Source: Neobacillus sp. CF12 (GTDB lineage Bacteria; Bacillota; Bacilli; Bacillales; Cytobacillaceae). Taken from it: a DNA stretch of 64,000 nt. Both the position numbers and the translations under genes were made by a program. Under the pieces are notes generated by a model. It searched no databases. It was given only the letters and a program-made list of their open reading frames with translations, and had not been told where the DNA came from. The DNA lies in assembly GCF_030348765.1 (NCBI RefSeq), contig NZ_JAUCEU010000007.1, positions 5,305,501 through 5,369,500 of the forward strand, given 5' to 3'. How positions within the stretch are numbered: position 1 is the first letter of the stretch; each line of letters opens with the position of its first letter. Positions 57,250 to 64,000 of this stretch are shown one piece after another.

Positions 57250-57426
57250 AGAAAAGCGGAAGTGCCTTCGGAACAAGCTCAGCTTGTTCCTGCGAGGATT
57301 AATCTAAGGAGTTTTCCTTAGTGCCCAGGGGCGACAGGCATAAGACGAGCCGGCGAGAAGGTTGTTTTTTAACCTTCTTGTCGGATTGGCTTAGACCTGA
57401 GAGCCCCTAGGCACTGCAGCTAGACA
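57250..57426. repeat. Full copy C of a dispersed hairpin-rich intergenic repeat, about 177 bp
   Basis: The ends read AGAAAAGCGGAAGTGCC and GGCACTGCAGCTAGAC. Inside are GGAACAAGCT/AGCTTGTTCC (57270-57290), CTAAGGA/TCCTTAG (57304-57321) and AGAAGGTT/AACCTTCT (57356-57378). A larger inverted repeat GTGCCCAGGGGC (57321-57332) / GCCCCTAGGCAC (57402-57413) encloses the last hairpin. I see no coding sequence. Similar repeats are common between genes in Bacillaceae. Shortened relatives lie at 4132 and 35811. Confidence 0.75.
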
Positions 57427-57493
57427 CTAAGGCTAAAATTAGCAACGTGTAGAAGTTAGTTATCTCCTCTACTAAAAATGCGAGGTGCAAGTG

Positions 57494-57760
57494 ATGAGCT
57501 CATTTGATAAAACGATGAGATTTAATTTTCCTGAAGAGCCGTTTGAACATGACGTAAATGATGTACTTCTTCAAGTTTATGAAGCTTTACAGGAAAAAGG
57601 ATATAATCCAATTAATCAAATCGTCGGGTATTTACTTTCTGGAGATCCTGCTTATATTCCCCGGCACCGGGATGCTAGGAATATCATTCGGAAACTCGAA
57701 CGTGACGAAATTATTGAAGAATTGGTGAAATCCTATTTAATACAACGACGTGAGGGTTAA
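57494..57760 (+). CDS. ireB: IreB family regulatory phosphoprotein (YrzL)
   Basis: ATG 57494, after CGAGGTG, gives the typical 88-residue [20 protein letters not shown] with [20 protein letters not shown] and [13 protein letters not shown]. In Enterococcus, IreB is phosphorylated by the PASTA kinase IreK and affects cephalosporin resistance. Thr/Ser near the N terminus are present here. It forms the conserved alaS-ireB-ruvX-DUF1292 cluster, with ruvX only 3 bases downstream. Confidence 0.93.
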   Translation: MSSFDKTMRFNFPEEPFEHDVNDVLLQVYEALQEKGYNPINQIVGYLLSGDPAYIPRHRDARNIIRKLERDEIIEELVKSYLIQRREG

Positions 57761-57763
57761 GAA

Positions 57764-58180
57764 ATGCGAATTATGGGATTAGATGTAGGCTCTAAAACAG
57801 TTGGTATTGCCATAAGCGATGAACTTGGCTGGACTGCACAGGGCCTCAAAACCCTCAAAATCGACGAGGAAAGAAATAAGTTTGGATTTGATGAAATTGG
57901 TCAATTAATAAAAGAGTATGGTATAACTGATGTTGTCATTGGGTTGCCTAAGAATATGAATGGTTCCATTGGACCGCGCGGTGAAGCCAGTCAGCGATAC
58001 GCAGAGCAACTTGAAAAACTTTTTTCCGTTTCAACCATTTTATGGGACGAGCGCTTAACTACAATGGCGGCAGAGCGAGTTTTGCTTGAAGCGGATGTCA
58101 GCCGTAAGAAGCGGAAAAAGGTTATTGATAAAATGGCAGCAATGATGATTTTACAAGGCTATCTTGATAGCAAAAATTAA
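57764..58180 (+). CDS. ruvX: Holliday junction resolvase-like protein RuvX (YqgF/YrrK)
   Basis: The 138-residue RNase H-fold protein starts [20 protein letters not shown] with the first catalytic Asp, then [32 protein letters not shown] and the final [17 protein letters not shown] with another acidic residue. Proposed roles are resolution of branched DNA or 16S pre-rRNA end processing. Confidence 0.96.
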   Translation: MRIMGLDVGSKTVGIAISDELGWTAQGLKTLKIDEERNKFGFDEIGQLIKEYGITDVVIGLPKNMNGSIGPRGEASQRYAEQLEKLFSVSTILWDERLTTMAAERVLLEADVSRKKRKKVIDKMAAMMILQGYLDSKN

Positions 58181-58192
58181 TGAGGTGAAGAT

Positions 58193-58483
58193 ATGGAACA
58201 CGGAGAAAATCAAATTACAATTGTAGATGAAAATGGTAACGAACAATTATGTGAAGTACTTTTTACATTTGAGTCAGAGGATTTTGGCAAGTCTTATGTT
58301 TTATTTCAACAAGTTGGTGGAGTCGAAGACGATGAAGAAGGTCCTGAAATTCATGCATATGCCTTCAATCCAAATGACGAAGATGGCGAAGGTGAATTAA
58401 TCCCAATCGAAACGGAAGAAGAATGGGATATGGTTGAAGAGATGCTCAATACTTTTTACGATGAACAAGAAGACGAAGAATAA
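58193..58483 (+). CDS. DUF1292 family protein (YrzB)
   Basis: The 96-residue, very acidic product has the DUF1292 pattern [20 protein letters not shown] and YVLFQQ, with an acidic C terminus. It is always found with ireB and ruvX in Firmicutes. Function unknown. AATGAGGTGA precedes ATG 58193. Confidence 0.92.
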   Translation: MEHGENQITIVDENGNEQLCEVLFTFESEDFGKSYVLFQQVGGVEDDEEGPEIHAYAFNPNDEDGEGELIPIETEEEWDMVEEMLNTFYDEQEDEE

Positions 58484-58488
58484 TACGA

Positions 58489-58524
58489 TGAAAAAAGCGA
58501 TCCTGATAAAGGGTCGCTTTTTTT
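58489..58524 (+). terminator. Terminator of the ireB-ruvX-DUF1292 unit
   Basis: AAAAAGCGATCC and GGGTCGCTTTTT pair around TGATAAA, with a T-run. Confidence 0.88.
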
Positions 58525-58555
58525 ATCCATTTTTGAATGCGCTTTCGAACAAAAA

Positions 58556-58584
58556 TTGACATTTTTCGCGGATTATGCTGAAAT
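58556..58584 (+). promoter_or_regulatory. Possible sigma-A promoter of mltG
   Basis: A perfect -35 TTGACA (58556-58561) is followed after 17 bases by TGAAAT, a weak -10 with four matches. Confidence 0.4.
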
Positions 58585-58666
58585 ATTACTGATACGCAGT
58601 TTCTAAATGTTAAAAAAAAGAGTTTGAAAGATATATGTTTTAAGGGCTTATGGGAGGGGCAATTAA

Positions 58667-59800
58667 ATGTCGACAGAAGAGAGACACTCGAAAAAAGAGG
58701 AAGTACGAAAAAAAATGCTTGAGCATCAGAGTGAAGCAAGAATTGTTCGCAAAATTGTTTTAATGATTAGTATTTTAACCCTTTTTATCCTAGTCTTTAT
58801 CGGCGGAGGGGGGTATCTTTACATCAAGTCAGCACTACAACCTGTTGACAAGGACAGTAAAGCCAAAACAAAAGTAGAAATCCCAATAGGATCATCCGTA
58901 ACAGGAATATCCCAAAAATTAGAAGATAGTGGAATCATTAAAAACGCTAAAGTTTTTAAGTATTATGTGAAATTTAAAAATGAAGCAGGTTTTATGGCAG
59001 GGGAATATGAGTTGAGTCCCTCTATGGAAATTCCAGAAATCATAAATCGTCTGAAAACTGGTAAGGTGCTGCAGCAGGCGGCTTTTCAATTAACCATACC
59101 AGAAGGTAAACAGTTAAAAGAAATTGCTCAAATTATCGCTAAGACAGTAAATTTACCGGAAGAGGAAGTTTTTAATCAGTTAAATGATAGAACCTTCATT
59201 CAAAAGATGATGGGGAAATTTCCTAGTTTATTAACAACAGATATCCTGAATCCAAATATTAAATATCCACTTGAGGGTTACTTGTTTCCAGCAACCTATC
59301 CATTTTATAAGCAAAATCCAACTGTAGAAGAAATGGTGGTTACCATGCTCGAACAAACTCAAAAGGTGATTATCCCTTATCTAGCAGACCAGGGGGAAGA
59401 AGAGTTTACTGCACACCAGTTATTAACCATGTCCTCATTAATTGAAGAAGAGGCAACGAAAGAGGCAGATCGTAAGAAAATATCTAGTGTATTCTATAAT
59501 CGTATCGAACAAGGAATGCCTTTACAAACGGACCCCACTGTTCTTTACGCTCAAGGAAAGCATAAGGAACGGGTCCTATATGAGGATTTAGAAGTAGATT
59601 CCCCTTATAATACTTACAAACATAAAGGGCTTCCTCCTGGACCAATAGCAAATGCAGGTAAAGATTCGCTTGAGGCCGCGGTGCAGCCTGCGGATACAAA
59701 ACATTTGTATTTCCTTGCTACACCTGAAGGAAAGGTACTTTTTACTGATACATTAGATGAACATAATGCTGCAAAAGCAGAGCATATTACTAACCAGTAA
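58667..59800 (+). CDS. mltG: Endolytic murein transglycosylase MltG (YrrL)
   Basis: The 377-residue product has a basic N-terminal tail, one membrane helix (VLMISILTLFILVFIGGGGYL) and a YceG domain. A LysM-like part (IPIGSSVTGISQKLEDSGII) precedes the catalytic segment LLTMSSLIEEEATKEADRKK, with the catalytic Glu, and LPPGPIANAG. MltG cuts nascent glycan strands and sets their length. GGGAGGGG precedes ATG 58667. Confidence 0.95.
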   Translation: MSTEERHSKKEEVRKKMLEHQSEARIVRKIVLMISILTLFILVFIGGGGYLYIKSALQPVDKDSKAKTKVEIPIGSSVTGISQKLEDSGIIKNAKVFKYYVKFKNEAGFMAGEYELSPSMEIPEIINRLKTGKVLQQAAFQLTIPEGKQLKEIAQIIAKTVNLPEEEVFNQLNDRTFIQKMMGKFPSLLTTDILNPNIKYPLEGYLFPATYPFYKQNPTVEEMVVTMLEQTQKVIIPYLADQGEEEFTAHQLLTMSSLIEEEATKEADRKKISSVFYNRIEQGMPLQTDPTVLYAQGKHKERVLYEDLEVDSPYNTYKHKGLPPGPIANAGKDSLEAAVQPADTKHLYFLATPEGKVLFTDTLDEHNAAKAEHITNQ

Positions 59801-59881
59801 TTATAAACAGAGTATCAAGGGGGAAATGGTTTTCTTTCCTCCTTGATTGTGATAAAATAGTTCAAGTGTTTTATGAGCAGA

Positions 59882-59912
59882 CAATAGCGTTTCTTTGAAC
59901 GCTATTTTTTCA
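59882..59912 (+). terminator. Terminator before trmR
   Basis: AATAGCGTT and AACGCTATT pair around TCTTTG, followed by TTTT. An upstream imperfect stem (TCAAGG / CCTTGA, about 59815-59850) lacks a T-tail. Confidence 0.82.
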
Positions 59913-59973
59913 TGTCTAAAGAGCATTATATTGGTTAGAATGCTTTTATTAGCTAGAGGCAGGTGATGGCAGT

Positions 59974-60615
59974 TTGTTAAATGATAAACTGCATTCTTAT
60001 ATTGAGGAACTGATTCCAGGACGAACTCAATTAATTATCGAAATGGAAGACTATGCTAAAGAAAATAAAGTACCGATCATGGAACTTGTGGGAATTGAAG
60101 CCTTACTTCAACTCTTAAGGATCCAAGACTCCAAAAAAATTCTAGAGGTTGGCACTGCCATTGGATATTCCGCATTACGAATGGCTGAAGCACTTCCCAG
60201 CGCATTTATTGTAACGATAGAAAGAGATTTAGAAAGAATTCAGGTTGCGGAAGAGTATATAAATCGTTCGAATCATGGCAATCAGATTCTATTGATAAAA
60301 GGCGATGCACTTGAAGTAGAGGAACTTGTAAGTGTACAAGCACCCTACGATGCCATTTTTGTTGACGCTGCAAAAGGTCAATATAAAAAGTTTTTTGAAA
60401 TCTATTCGAAGTATTTAAAGGATGATGGAATCATCATTACGGATAATGTTTTATTTAAAGGACTTGTTACAGAATCAGAGATTGAATCGAAAAGGATTCG
60501 TAATCTTGTCAAGAAAATAGATGGCTTTAACCAATGGCTGATGAATCATCCAGATTATCATACAGTCATTCTCCCTGTTGGTGACGGAATCGCAATTAGT
60601 AAAAAGAAGAGGTGA
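59974..60615 (+). CDS. trmR: tRNA 5-hydroxyuridine methyltransferase TrmR (YrrM)
   Basis: TTG 59974 follows AGGTGATG. The 213-residue class I methyltransferase has motif I ILEVGTAIGYSALRMAE, the acidic end of strand two TIERD, and YDAIFVDAAKGQYKKFFEIY with metal-binding Asp residues, as in COMT-like enzymes. B. subtilis TrmR makes 5-methoxyuridine at tRNA position 34 from the 5-hydroxyuridine made by TrhP. The two trhP genes follow directly, overlapping region included. Confidence 0.92.
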   Translation: MLNDKLHSYIEELIPGRTQLIIEMEDYAKENKVPIMELVGIEALLQLLRIQDSKKILEVGTAIGYSALRMAEALPSAFIVTIERDLERIQVAEEYINRSNHGNQILLIKGDALEVEELVSVQAPYDAIFVDAAKGQYKKFFEIYSKYLKDDGIIITDNVLFKGLVTESEIESKRIRNLVKKIDGFNQWLMNHPDYHTVILPVGDGIAISKKKR

Positions 60616-60620
60616 ATAAA

Positions 60621-61550
60621 ATGAAAAGAACGGAATTATTGGTTACTCCATTGTCCGTTAACGATATATTGCCGCTGGCAGAAGCTGGTGCAGATGCATT
60701 CGTTGTCGGTGAACAAAGATATGGACTGCGTTTGGCAGGTGAATTTAACCGAGAACAGGTAAAGCAAGCAATAGAATTAGCACATTCCAAAGGGAAAAAA
60801 GTCTATGTTGCGATGAATGCTATTTTCCATAATGAAAAAATGGATGAATTAAGTGATTATATTAAATTTGCAGCTGAAGCAAATGCGGATGCCATTATTT
60901 TTGGTGACCCTGCTGTTTTAATGACTGCACGTGAAGCAGCACCGGATATAAAACTACATTGGAGCACGGAAACCCTTGGTACCAATTGGTTCTCATGTAA
61001 CTATTGGGGGCAAAAGGGTGCAAAAAGAGCTGTGCTCGCTCGTGAAATAAACATGGATTCAATCGTTGAAATCAAAGAAAATGCTGAGGTAGAAATTGAA
61101 GTACAAGTGCACGGAATGAGCTGTATGTTCCAATCAAAACGTTCTCTTTTAGGTAACTATTATGAATACCAAGGGAAAGTAATGGAAATCGAAAATCGCA
61201 AAATGGAAAATAATATGTTCCTGCATGATAAAGAGCGGGAAAATAAATATCCGATTTTTGAAGATGAGAACGGAACTCATATTATGAGCCCAAACGATAT
61301 TTGTATCATTGATGAGCTGCAAGAAATGCTTGAAGCTGGCGTAGATTCTTTTAAAATCGATGGGATCTTAAAGTCTTCTGACTATCTATTAACCGTAACA
61401 AAGGCCTATCGTGAAGCCATTGATTTATTTTTTGAGGACCCGGATTTATATGAGGACAAAAAAGATGAACTTTTAGCAGCGATTGAGGAAGTTCAACCAG
61501 CAAACCGCAAATTAGATACAGGATTCTTTTTCAAGGAAACAGTCTACTAA
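60621..61550 (+). CDS. trhP1: Peptidase U32-family tRNA hydroxylation protein TrhP1 (YrrN)
   Basis: ATG 60621 follows AAGAGGTGA at eight bases; an in-frame GTG at 60612 is inside that site. The 309-residue product belongs to the U32 family (HGMSCMFQSKRSLLGNYYEY), but it lacks most of the cysteines seen in the neighbouring TrhP2. In B. subtilis the two U32 proteins are needed for prephenate-dependent 5-hydroxylation of U34. The 'peptidase' label is historical. Confidence 0.9.
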   Translation: MKRTELLVTPLSVNDILPLAEAGADAFVVGEQRYGLRLAGEFNREQVKQAIELAHSKGKKVYVAMNAIFHNEKMDELSDYIKFAAEANADAIIFGDPAVLMTAREAAPDIKLHWSTETLGTNWFSCNYWGQKGAKRAVLAREINMDSIVEIKENAEVEIEVQVHGMSCMFQSKRSLLGNYYEYQGKVMEIENRKMENNMFLHDKERENKYPIFEDENGTHIMSPNDICIIDELQEMLEAGVDSFKIDGILKSSDYLLTVTKAYREAIDLFFEDPDLYEDKKDELLAAIEEVQPANRKLDTGFFFKETVY

Positions 61551-61565
61551 GGAGGAGTTCAATTC

Positions 61566-62837
61566 ATGAATACAGTTAAAGATAAGATTTCTGAAATCAT
61601 TGATGGAAAACGTGTGATTGTGAAAAAGCCAGAACTCCTTGCACCAGCAGGAAATCTTGAAAAATTAAAAATTGCTGTTCAATATGGAGCAGATGCCGTA
61701 TTTATTGGCGGCCAGGAATATGGATTACGTTCTAACGCTGATAACTTTACATTTGAAGAAATGAAAGAAGGCGTTGAGTTCGCAAAAAAATATGGTGCGA
61801 GAATATACGTTACAACGAATATCTTCGCCCACAATGAGAATATTGATGGGTTAGAAGACTATATCCTTGGGTTAAAAGAAACAGGTATAGCAGGGATTAT
61901 TGTTGCCGATCCATTAATCATTGAAACTTGCCGCAGGCTTGCACCAGAAATCGAAATTCATATTAGTACTCAGCAATCAATTTCCAACTGGAAAACAGCT
62001 CAGTTCTGGAAAGAAAGTGGTGCAGAGCGTGTTGTTTTAGCGCGTGAAGCTAGTGGCGAAGAAATTAGGGAAATGAAAGAAAAAGTAGATGTCGAAATTG
62101 AGATCTTTATACACGGTGCTATGTGTATAGCTTATTCTGGACGTTGTACCCTAAGTAATCACATGACAGCCAGGGATTCTAACCGCGGCGGCTGCTGTCA
62201 GTCATGCCGTTGGGATTATGATTTATATCAACTAGAGGGCAGCACAACGGAAGTTCCGCTTTATGCTGAGAATGACGCACCATTTGCTATGAGTCCTAAG
62301 GATCTCAATTTAATTCAAGCGATCCCTCAAATGATTGAACTTGGTATTGATAGTTTGAAAATTGAAGGCCGCATGAAGTCGATTCACTATATCGCAACAG
62401 TTGTCAGTGTTTATCGAAAAGTGATTGATGCCTATTGTGCAGACCCTGATACCTTCGTAATTAAGCGTGAATGGTTAGAAGAGTTGGACAAATGTGCGAA
62501 TCGTGAAACGGCACCAGCATTTTTTGAAGGTGTTCCGGGGTATAAAGAGCAAATGTTTGGTAATCATAGCAACAAGACAAAGTTTGAATTTGTCGGTCTT
62601 GTGTTGGATTACAACGAAGAAACACAAATGGTTACCCTTCAACAACGAAACCACTTTAAACCGGGTCAGGAAGTTGAATTCTTTGGACCGGAAATTCAAA
62701 ACTTTACACATGTGATTGATAAAATTTGGGATGAAAAAGGTAATGAACTGGATGCAGCTAGACATCCGCTTCAAATTGTACAATTTAAATTGGACAGACC
62801 GGTTTACCCTAACAACATGATGCGAAAGGAGAACTAG
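61566..62837 (+). CDS. trhP2: Peptidase U32-family tRNA hydroxylation protein TrhP2 (YrrO)
   Basis: The 423-residue product has [20 protein letters not shown], the U32 signature [20 protein letters not shown], and the Cys pair region GGCCQSCRW. The four cysteines are consistent with an Fe-S cluster as proposed for this family. AAGGAGG precedes ATG 61566. Together with trhP1 and trmR it forms the mo5U34 pathway, supporting decoding of wobble codons. Confidence 0.93.
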   Translation: MNTVKDKISEIIDGKRVIVKKPELLAPAGNLEKLKIAVQYGADAVFIGGQEYGLRSNADNFTFEEMKEGVEFAKKYGARIYVTTNIFAHNENIDGLEDYILGLKETGIAGIIVADPLIIETCRRLAPEIEIHISTQQSISNWKTAQFWKESGAERVVLAREASGEEIREMKEKVDVEIEIFIHGAMCIAYSGRCTLSNHMTARDSNRGGCCQSCRWDYDLYQLEGSTTEVPLYAENDAPFAMSPKDLNLIQAIPQMIELGIDSLKIEGRMKSIHYIATVVSVYRKVIDAYCADPDTFVIKREWLEELDKCANRETAPAFFEGVPGYKEQMFGNHSNKTKFEFVGLVLDYNEETQMVTLQQRNHFKPGQEVEFFGPEIQNFTHVIDKIWDEKGNELDAARHPLQIVQFKLDRPVYPNNMMRKEN

Positions 62838-62841
62838 GTTG

Positions 62842-63474
62842 ATGCGCAAACCGGTTGTTATTGGTGTTGCCGGAGGCTCCGGCTCAGGAAAAACAAGTGT
62901 TACCAAAGCAATTTATGAAAGCTTTAAAGGTCACTCTATAACCATGCTTCAACAGGATTACTATTACAAAGACCAAAGTGATTTGCCTTTTGAGGAACGT
63001 TTAAAGACGAATTATGACCACCCACTGGCTTTTGACAATGATTTGCTCATACAACATATCGAAACCTTGTTGCGATACGAACCAATTGAGAAACCAGTTT
63101 ATGATTATTCACTTCATACCCGCTCAAAAGAAATCATTGATGTTGAACCGAAAGATGTTATTATTTTAGAAGGTATACTTGTTCTAGAAGATGAGCGGTT
63201 ACGAAATTTGATGGACATAAAGCTATTTGTTGATACTGACGCCGACATTCGAATTATCAGAAGGTTATCTCGTGACATTAAAGAACGTGGTCGTACCCTG
63301 GATTCAGTAATCGATCAATATACAAATGTAGTTCGTCCGATGCATAACCAATTTATTGAACCAACGAAGAGATATGCAGATGTGATTATCCCTGAAGGCG
63401 GTCAAAATCATGTGGCAATTGATTTAATGGTCACAAAAATTCAAACAATTCTTGAACAAAAGTCATTTTTATGA
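62842..63474 (+). CDS. udk: Uridine kinase
   Basis: Udk phosphorylates uridine and cytidine. The 210-residue product has P-loop [38 protein letters not shown] and [14 protein letters not shown]. The start is ATG 62842 or the adjacent TTG 62839; AAGGAG at 62826 fits either, and family length slightly favours TTG. It closes the mltG-trmR-trhP-udk order seen in B. subtilis. Confidence 0.97.
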   Translation: MRKPVVIGVAGGSGSGKTSVTKAIYESFKGHSITMLQQDYYYKDQSDLPFEERLKTNYDHPLAFDNDLLIQHIETLLRYEPIEKPVYDYSLHTRSKEIIDVEPKDVIILEGILVLEDERLRNLMDIKLFVDTDADIRIIRRLSRDIKERGRTLDSVIDQYTNVVRPMHNQFIEPTKRYADVIIPEGGQNHVAIDLMVTKIQTILEQKSFL

Positions 63475-63529
63475 AACAATAGCGTATAGATTAGTTTACA
63501 ATGAATCCATATTGGATGAATACATGCAT

Positions 63530-63553
63530 GCGCGCCCTTCTAAGAGGACGCGC
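63530..63553 (+). other. GC-rich hairpin in the udk-greA spacer
   Basis: GCGCGCCCTT and GAGGACGCGC pair with one mismatch around a small loop. There is no T-run after it, so it is not a standard terminator. It may be part of the greA 5' leader or a processing site. Confidence 0.4.
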
Positions 63554-63636
63554 TCCTATGTATTTATGTGATACCTACATAACATTAACAAACACAGTCT
63601 ATGGGGGATTGTGAAGACTAGAAGGAGTGAGAAGTT

Positions 63637-64000
63637 TTGGCGATAGAAAAAGTATTTCCAATGACACAAGCGGGTAAAGACAAACTAATTCAGGAACTTG
63701 AACATTTAAAATCTGTAAAACGAAAAGAAGTTGTAGAAAGAATTAAAATTGCAAGAAGTTTCGGAGATTTATCTGAAAACTCTGAATATGATTCTGCAAA
63801 AGAAGAACAAGCCTTTGTTGAAGGTCGGATTACAACTTTAGAAAACATGATCCGCAACGCAAAAATTATTGAAGAAGGCGACATGGCTACCGATTCTGTT
63901 ATGTTAGGAAGGTCCGTTACATTTGTTGAACTTCCGGATGGTGACGAAGAAACCTATACAATCGTGGGAAGTGCAGAGGCAGACCCGTTTGAAGGGAAAA
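63637..64000 (+). CDS. greA: Transcription elongation factor GreA, 5' part (runs off the window)
   Basis: TTG 63637, after GAAGGAGTGAG, opens a frame with no stop before the window ends; 121 codons are visible. The product starts [20 protein letters not shown], followed by the GreA coiled coil with the acidic tip [16 protein letters not shown] that enters the RNA polymerase secondary channel and promotes cleavage of backtracked RNA. The C-terminal FKBP-like domain begins near [12 protein letters not shown]. Confidence 0.97.
   Translation, partial: MAIEKVFPMTQAGKDKLIQELEHLKSVKRKEVVERIKIARSFGDLSENSEYDSAKEEQAFVEGRITTLENMIRNAKIIEEGDMATDSVMLGRSVTFVELPDGDEETYTIVGSAEADPFEGK

Noticed and set aside
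57085..57276. Minus-strand frame across the alaS end and repeat
   Set aside because: It is the antisense of the Gly-rich alaS C terminus and part of the dispersed repeat, with no start signals.
60621..62837. Collagenase-like proteases
   Set aside because: The peptidase U32 label is historical. Pairing with trmR and the B. subtilis precedent fit tRNA hydroxylation instead.

Overview
This window looks like a stretch of core chromosome from an endospore-forming, low-GC Gram-positive bacterium of the family Bacillaceae. It carries spo0B, safA, bofC, spoVB, a YhcN/YlaJ-type sporulation lipoprotein, T-box leaders, a Bacillus-type 6S RNA and a fused secDF. Gene order largely follows the B. subtilis rplU-to-greA segment, with local insertions and losses. 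A Neobacillus- or Cytobacillus-like genus would fit, but I cannot fix the genus from the sequence alone.

Layout. 1-2040: 3' end of an RNase E/G gene, then L21 leader, rplU, prp and rpmA. 2240-5610: spo0B, obg, pheB and pheA. 5630-10980: NAD biosynthesis, with the niaR repressor and a dedicated nifS divergent from nadB-nadC-nadA around a probable shared operator. 11000-15850: a sporulation cluster made of a highly repetitive SafA, an aminoglycoside-phosphotransferase-fold protein, a YhcN/YlaJ lipoprotein and BofC. 15970-19950: an accessory island with a short-chain dehydrogenase, a divergent QueA paralog, a VOC-fold protein, and a soluble GAF histidine kinase with its NarL-type regulator. 20050-24260: ruvA-ruvB-queA-tgt-yajC. 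24290-32900: small membrane proteins, spoVB, comN, secDF, recJ and apt. 33100-37600: rel, dtd and a wall amidase with SH3b repeats. 37750-41720: a small HTH-like gene, the hisS T-box, hisS-aspS and 6S RNA. 41825-46430: tcdA, an ABC transporter, rarA and cymR. 46470-53100: iscS, mnmA, a TPR protein, recD2, a PRC-barrel protein and two very small genes. 53170-58500: an AI-2E family permease, the alaS T-box, alaS, a dispersed repeat, ireB, ruvX and a DUF1292 gene. 58660-64000: mltG, trmR, trhP1, trhP2, udk and the start of greA.

The genes converge on a few themes. Several act on tRNA: queA and tgt (queuosine), mnmA with iscS (2-thiouridine), tcdA (cyclic t6A), trhP1/trhP2/trmR (5-methoxyuridine), three aminoacyl-tRNA synthetases and dtd. 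Others handle DNA repair and recombination (ruvAB, recJ, rarA, recD2, ruvX), sulfur and NAD supply (niaR/nifS/nadBCA; cymR/iscS), and spore envelope assembly.

The most unusual items are the SDR/QueA-like/VOC/two-component island, whose QueA paralog has lost most signature motifs of its family. Next come six 21-bp, exactly spaced repeats upstream of the TPR gene, a dispersed hairpin-rich repeat present once in full and twice in shortened form, and two hairpins overlapping translation starts in the spore gene cluster. All functional calls rest on motif recognition by eye; no database search was run.
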